Of a stretch of 59,892 nucleotides of DNA, positions 58,401-59,892 are shown piece after piece. Every line of letters starts with the position of its first letter. The stretch's first letter is position 1. The notes beneath the pieces are model-generated. The model saw only the letters and a list, made by a program, of their open reading frames with translations, made no database searches and was not told where the DNA came from. This DNA comes from Thecamonas trahens ATCC 50062 (Eukaryota > Apusozoa > Apusomonadida > Apusomonadidae), in NCBI RefSeq assembly GCF_000142905.1, contig NW_013657618.1, positions 153,194 to 213,085 of the forward strand. Reading direction: 5' to 3'. The translations under genes and the position numbers were made by a program.

Positions 58401-58835
58401 GACCTGTCGACAATGGGGTACTCGTCGATGATTGGGTCGCAGCAGCAGCCCGATTCGGTGATGCTCACGCCGCCGCCGCCGGTGCCGGCGCAGCCAGCCA
58501 GCTCGACGCAGCCGCGGCGTGTGTCGGCGGCGCCCATACCCGCGCCGCCGGTGCCGTCTGTGACGGCGGCGACGCCGATGCCGATGCCGGCAGCGGCAGC
58601 ACCGGCCCGGCCGGCGAAGAAGCCACAGCTCCCGCCGGCGCGTCCGAGCCACAAGCCGCAGCTCCCGCCGAGCGAGGTGCCGGCGCCCGCGTCCGTACCC
58701 ACGCCCGCGCCCACGCCCGCGCCCGCGCCCGCACCTCCACCGGTGCGGCCGGCGCGGCCGGCGCGGCCTGGCGCGGCGCCATCGCGGCCTGTCCGGCCGT
58801 CGCACATCAACGTTAACGTAGAGAAGGAGGAGTAA
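52452..58835 (+). CDS. Giant surface receptor: FG-GAP/VCBS, beta-helix, Cys-rich and multi-pass membrane domains
   Basis: 2127 residues, intronless. A signal peptide (MRLAVLMAVVALVTLAAG) precedes ~750 residues of FG-GAP/VCBS repeats with Ca2+-loop motifs (DFDGDGDTDVVH, DVDNDGDLDLVLS, DTDGDDDIVAA). About 400 residues of right-handed beta-helix (Pmp-like SGGGLAVIGSASSVSLTDVT) follow. A Cys-rich region (~1365-1530) has ephrin-receptor/GCC2-like spacing (CTVCSEGTFSNAVSLEACVA). Next come eight or nine membrane helices (~1532-1890; LVLLLMVVAAFALVALLVYL first). The cytosolic tail is acidic/Ser-rich, then strongly Pro-rich with KPQLPPARP-type SH3 ligands, ending HINVNVEKEE. It is probably an adhesion or sensory receptor. 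The start may instead be the ATG at 52476 or 52497; the first is used. Confidence 0.85.
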   Translation: MPINACSRMRLAVLMAVVALVTLAAGVQVPCDSALQPSQQVISGSIDSAASMAVIDCDKDVPPPPGPLGAGLDFNDVVVAGYDSWQVEWIQNTGVGLGWVKRPNSKIADMRNARFVYAIATSTLSAVPSLVACNGYLGEQVGDFAHWCSHFVGDNSGNFAETVFASNMRRLLHVDHADVSGDSFSDVVTLEGPSLSPYGTSFRFTAFTDNGAGGYSTTKNVLGDSGSVPGLFGATTFALGDVTGDSQTDIVYGTYGGANLLAYLPWSSSLTFGAPVPILGSGVGLTLSVQVGDFDGDGDTDVVHCNAASELRWFENTAGDGTTWTARAFPFELPVSYMYVNDVDNDGDLDLVLSSQNVNNLFWVANRYDSGGAGRTKDEAWGVLRSIALCNGCGTVTMGDLDTDGDDDIVAAASFVDTVSGYLLNPLDPLQYSFVAAGLGAPGMIRPFDADGDGDTDVVAAIGSPDNGVFLFQNSDGLGGAWATPTRVGGPLFEPETAIAVDLDLDGDADVVASSATNSTLVYAVNNGGIFEISSWSGEISTSTAALVVAAVDVEIDGDMDLVGIDEPDAVFLVKNMFVETGTLSFGPVTTLYSNAGSDLVYMLVRDLNDDGYGDVVFSDTGTSSIKWLVNDNGGYPSPPLTLRTSAQQVGEFVLGDLTGDGLLDLVFHTRGTPNPFASKYSLSRANNVGSASSPVFLTPQPVDSQISLFVESDQTNVGLTIADIDGDNVMDIVVEGSFASVIVYFPGPTYAPRPVSVTNPDVSMRFVLSDFNLDGAVDFLIGLSSQIGWIPGLSIFSPELPRPGVTRTVQVAKCGYTMSCVAATLLEASGCATTTVVMPTGLYRGCFSAKLFPLFKSVTILGMDSTIDCSADGGGGLFDIREGAVVSLQDLTIIGAVSIPSDAESVAAIRVTGTGSSLALSDVTLRGCSNRLAEDRTVFQVNAGMGGAVLVELGASITALRTVFEQNVAGDSGGGLAVIGSASSVSLTDVTFDSNTATGSGGGLLILGSGSGSVAVTMSGVTLTNNVANGGTEGYGSGSGGGALLISESTTLVLDVDWSGGSSTISGNSASGAGGGLAVVGPAVDVTVDAPVVVSGNTGVWGGGVTVFATVDALPSPAASSSLAAAPAAGDVSGAAVFNGAMTMTDNSASYGGSLALCGVPVSLSAAASSSVSGSSASRSGGGVFVCLPAGTLPLADADNPPAARSIEDIPWLALGGGVLPSALFSGSVASGFGPIVASPPRTLAWSGSGARSLGPLDRATGFSLGTEAAVGLADVFGQTVIDAGIRLSMGVPLSAPGGVVLAGGDRSRLMDGAVVSFATVKALAVDSNALDGLSSVTYPLEVSVANAPTVAKVTLTVQIRSCGLGEGLVSPSGLPLECTVCSEGTFSNAVSLEACVACPVGAFNLKKGATSCESCPANAFRDVESNNATSAGSTVPCVCKVGFFALGGLTNVACRACPQGALCAGGTEAPRALPGFYPDATGTTFMECANRDACLAGGQCATGYGKRGCAECVSGYFRLGERCLKCANTSELVLLLMVVAAFALVALLVYLNTRTSLSYKFAAAMIGLNSLQITAIYANLSLDWGKFAQTYFGIISFVNLNFDLASPECTSSSMDVYMFKWWTTMLLPVLFLVPFGVVGGVAAMIISMRNKKAEARALANESCEMDEASGSEPLTIGALKDAIVRSYYQLLVLLYLPLTSMALTYFGCRKERDGTWVLDTAPSRTCFNSPYWAVFPFAVVFFVIYCMAIPLGVFWLLRRKHSDASEGDGMGLVVFQLRYGFLVGRFRDEQYYFECNIMLRKFAVVFVTTFFFAAEAKANAAVFALAGSLVQLVLTQPYLAKFHNVLAVTCLTSCLAVLEGGTFRNGTMRALVVVTAILINILAIFVGNAIDLWRIRGKEAKADDEFYTTGTFRMASDASLVDDVARSREAEASMEMDTMLSIQGGAGSLQTVGTGPVGSARTDDLPTATSSAGAQSMMMSSDLSTMGYSSMIGSQQQPDSVMLTPPPPVPAQPASSTQPRRVSAAPIPAPPVPSVTAATPMPMPAAAAPARPAKKPQLPPARPSHKPQLPPSEVPAPASVPTPAPTPAPAPAPPPVRPARPARPGAAPSRPVRPSHINVNVEKEE

Positions 58836-59892
58836 CACTAGTTGCGGCCAGGGCGAACAAGCACAGCAGTAGTCCGACAGAGCAGGAGCCCATCCGCCCA
58901 CCCATGTGACAACGATGCGCCAGCAGGAACGGCTGGCGATGAACGGACCGGCGGAGGCTGTGTTGGGCAAGGCCAGGGAAGGGAGGGGAGGAGAGGGTTG
59001 GAGGGCAGACTAGTAGTAGTTTTCATTGGTGTGGCTATCCGGATGCATCGTCTCCAAGGCCCTGTCGATGGCTAGCTTCCTCTCGGTGGTGTTCGAGTTG
59101 GTCAGTCGGCGGCGGGCGGCGGTCAGCGGCGAGCAGCCGGCGGTCGGCAGCGATGCTGTTGACGGGTTGGCGTCGGCTGATGTGCGTATCGGCGGGCAGG
59201 GAGTGGATGGTTATGTTTGCAGGGATAGTGAGTACGTGTGGTGTGAGTGTGGTGGTTATGGGTGAGAATGGTGGGGAGTGGGAGTCGGAGATGGGCCCGG
59301 GGAGGGGGGGTGAGCAGCTTCGAAGGGACACAGGGCCAACAACTTGGGCCTCGGGTGGCAGAACTCGGATTCTGGAAAACTGCAACTGTGGATTGGAGAC
59401 TGTGCAAGGGGGTAGTGTGGGCGTGCAGTAGGGTAGTAGTGAAATCAGATTGGGCATATCTTGTAATGAGTGTAGTGGGGGCATGTGCGGGGTCGGGCGG
59501 TCGAGGACGTGCTCAACCGCCTAGGGCAAACAAGTCGACGCGGAAATGAGCCGAGGTCGATGGGTATGGACGACAGCGATATTTGTACTGGTAATAGTAT
59601 GCGGCGGGTGATGACCTTGAGCGTGAACGCGGGTTGCGTAGCTGATGGTGGGTGGGAGCTAGGTGGTGATGAAGGTGGGCTGATCGGGCGAGCGGGCGGC
59701 GGCTGGCGGCTGGTGGTCGGCGAGGCCGGGGCAGCAGAGGGGGCTGGGTCGGGGCTGGATGGCTTGAGATTGCCGTTGGTTGGTAGATGGGCAGTATGGC
59801 ATGTGATGGTTGGGGGGTGTGAGTGTCGGGGTCGGGGATGAGGATGTAGCAACTGGAGCGGGGAGAGGAGGAGGATGAGGAGGAAGAGGAAG
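58836..59892. other. Right-edge region, no secure gene
   Basis: GTGG-rich low complexity. On the minus strand a frame ending in TAG at 59010-59012 reads NTTERKLAIDRALETMHPDS followed by HTNENYY, which looks like a natural C-terminus. It is open back to about 59200 and could be the last exon of a minus-strand gene starting beyond the window. No family was recognised. Confidence 0.3.

Noticed and set aside
1-59892. tRNA, rRNA, snRNA, transposon and viral genes
   Set aside because: Looked for by eye; no cloverleaf with a TTCGA-type box, no transposase, reverse transcriptase or capsid motif was recognised. A covariance-model search would be needed to exclude small RNAs.

Overview
This is a eukaryotic nuclear window. 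It contains spliced genes and typical eukaryotic machinery: MRE11, an exocyst Sec6-like protein, ATG12, RAB3GAP1, the rRNA-processing factor UTP10/HEATR1, a Qc-SNARE, a WGR-PARP, Integrator INTS4 and Sec61-gamma. The DNA is GC-rich and gene-dense, with many minisatellites and homopolymer tracts. The gene mix (exocyst, Integrator, a PPP1R36-like protein, huge FG-GAP/beta-helix surface receptors) fits a free-living, probably flagellated protist. An apusomonad such as Thecamonas is my best guess, but that is inference.

Layout, left to right: MRE11 (+, 5' end cut) meets an MLO-like seven-pass protein with a fused four-EF-hand domain (-). Sec6-like (+) meets a mitochondrial carrier (-). ATG12 (+, its intron holds a 36-bp minisatellite) meets a di-iron fatty-acid hydroxylase (-). 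An F-box/ankyrin gene (+) meets RAB3GAP1 (-). Three more minus-strand genes follow: UTP10, a HeH/SAP-type membrane PPP phosphatase and a Qc-SNARE. Next come a PARP (+) and a Ras-like GTPase-PH gene (+) with repeat arrays and an FN3-like end. Its stop overlaps the stop of INTS4 (-). An SH3-PH protein (-) is followed by a plus-strand run: PPP1R36-like, secreted JmjC/cupin, DUF457-like membrane protein, SEC61G, a C2-domain protein, a PstS-like type I membrane protein and a 2127-residue surface receptor.

Two genome-wide patterns stand out. First, six introns could be placed from protein homology and reading phase, and all begin GTACG. Several hold minisatellites or homopolymers. Second, every convergent pair is nearly or actually overlapping: stop-to-stop gaps are 31, 80, 1 and 14 nt, and one pair overlaps by 13 nt. 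Four apparent frame breaks (GTPase gene twice, INTS4, C2 gene) all need the same -1 correction. That suggests missing single bases in the sequence or, less likely, recoding.

The genes do not form one pathway. Recurrent themes are vesicle traffic (Sec6, RAB3GAP1, SNARE, Sec61-gamma), genome maintenance and RNA processing (MRE11, PARP, UTP10, INTS4), phosphatase signalling and surface sensing. The most novel candidates are the MLO-EF-hand fusion, the HeH-membrane-PPP phosphatase, the PstS-like receptor and the GTPase-PH-FN3 gene. No tRNA, rRNA, CRISPR array, transposon or virus was recognised.
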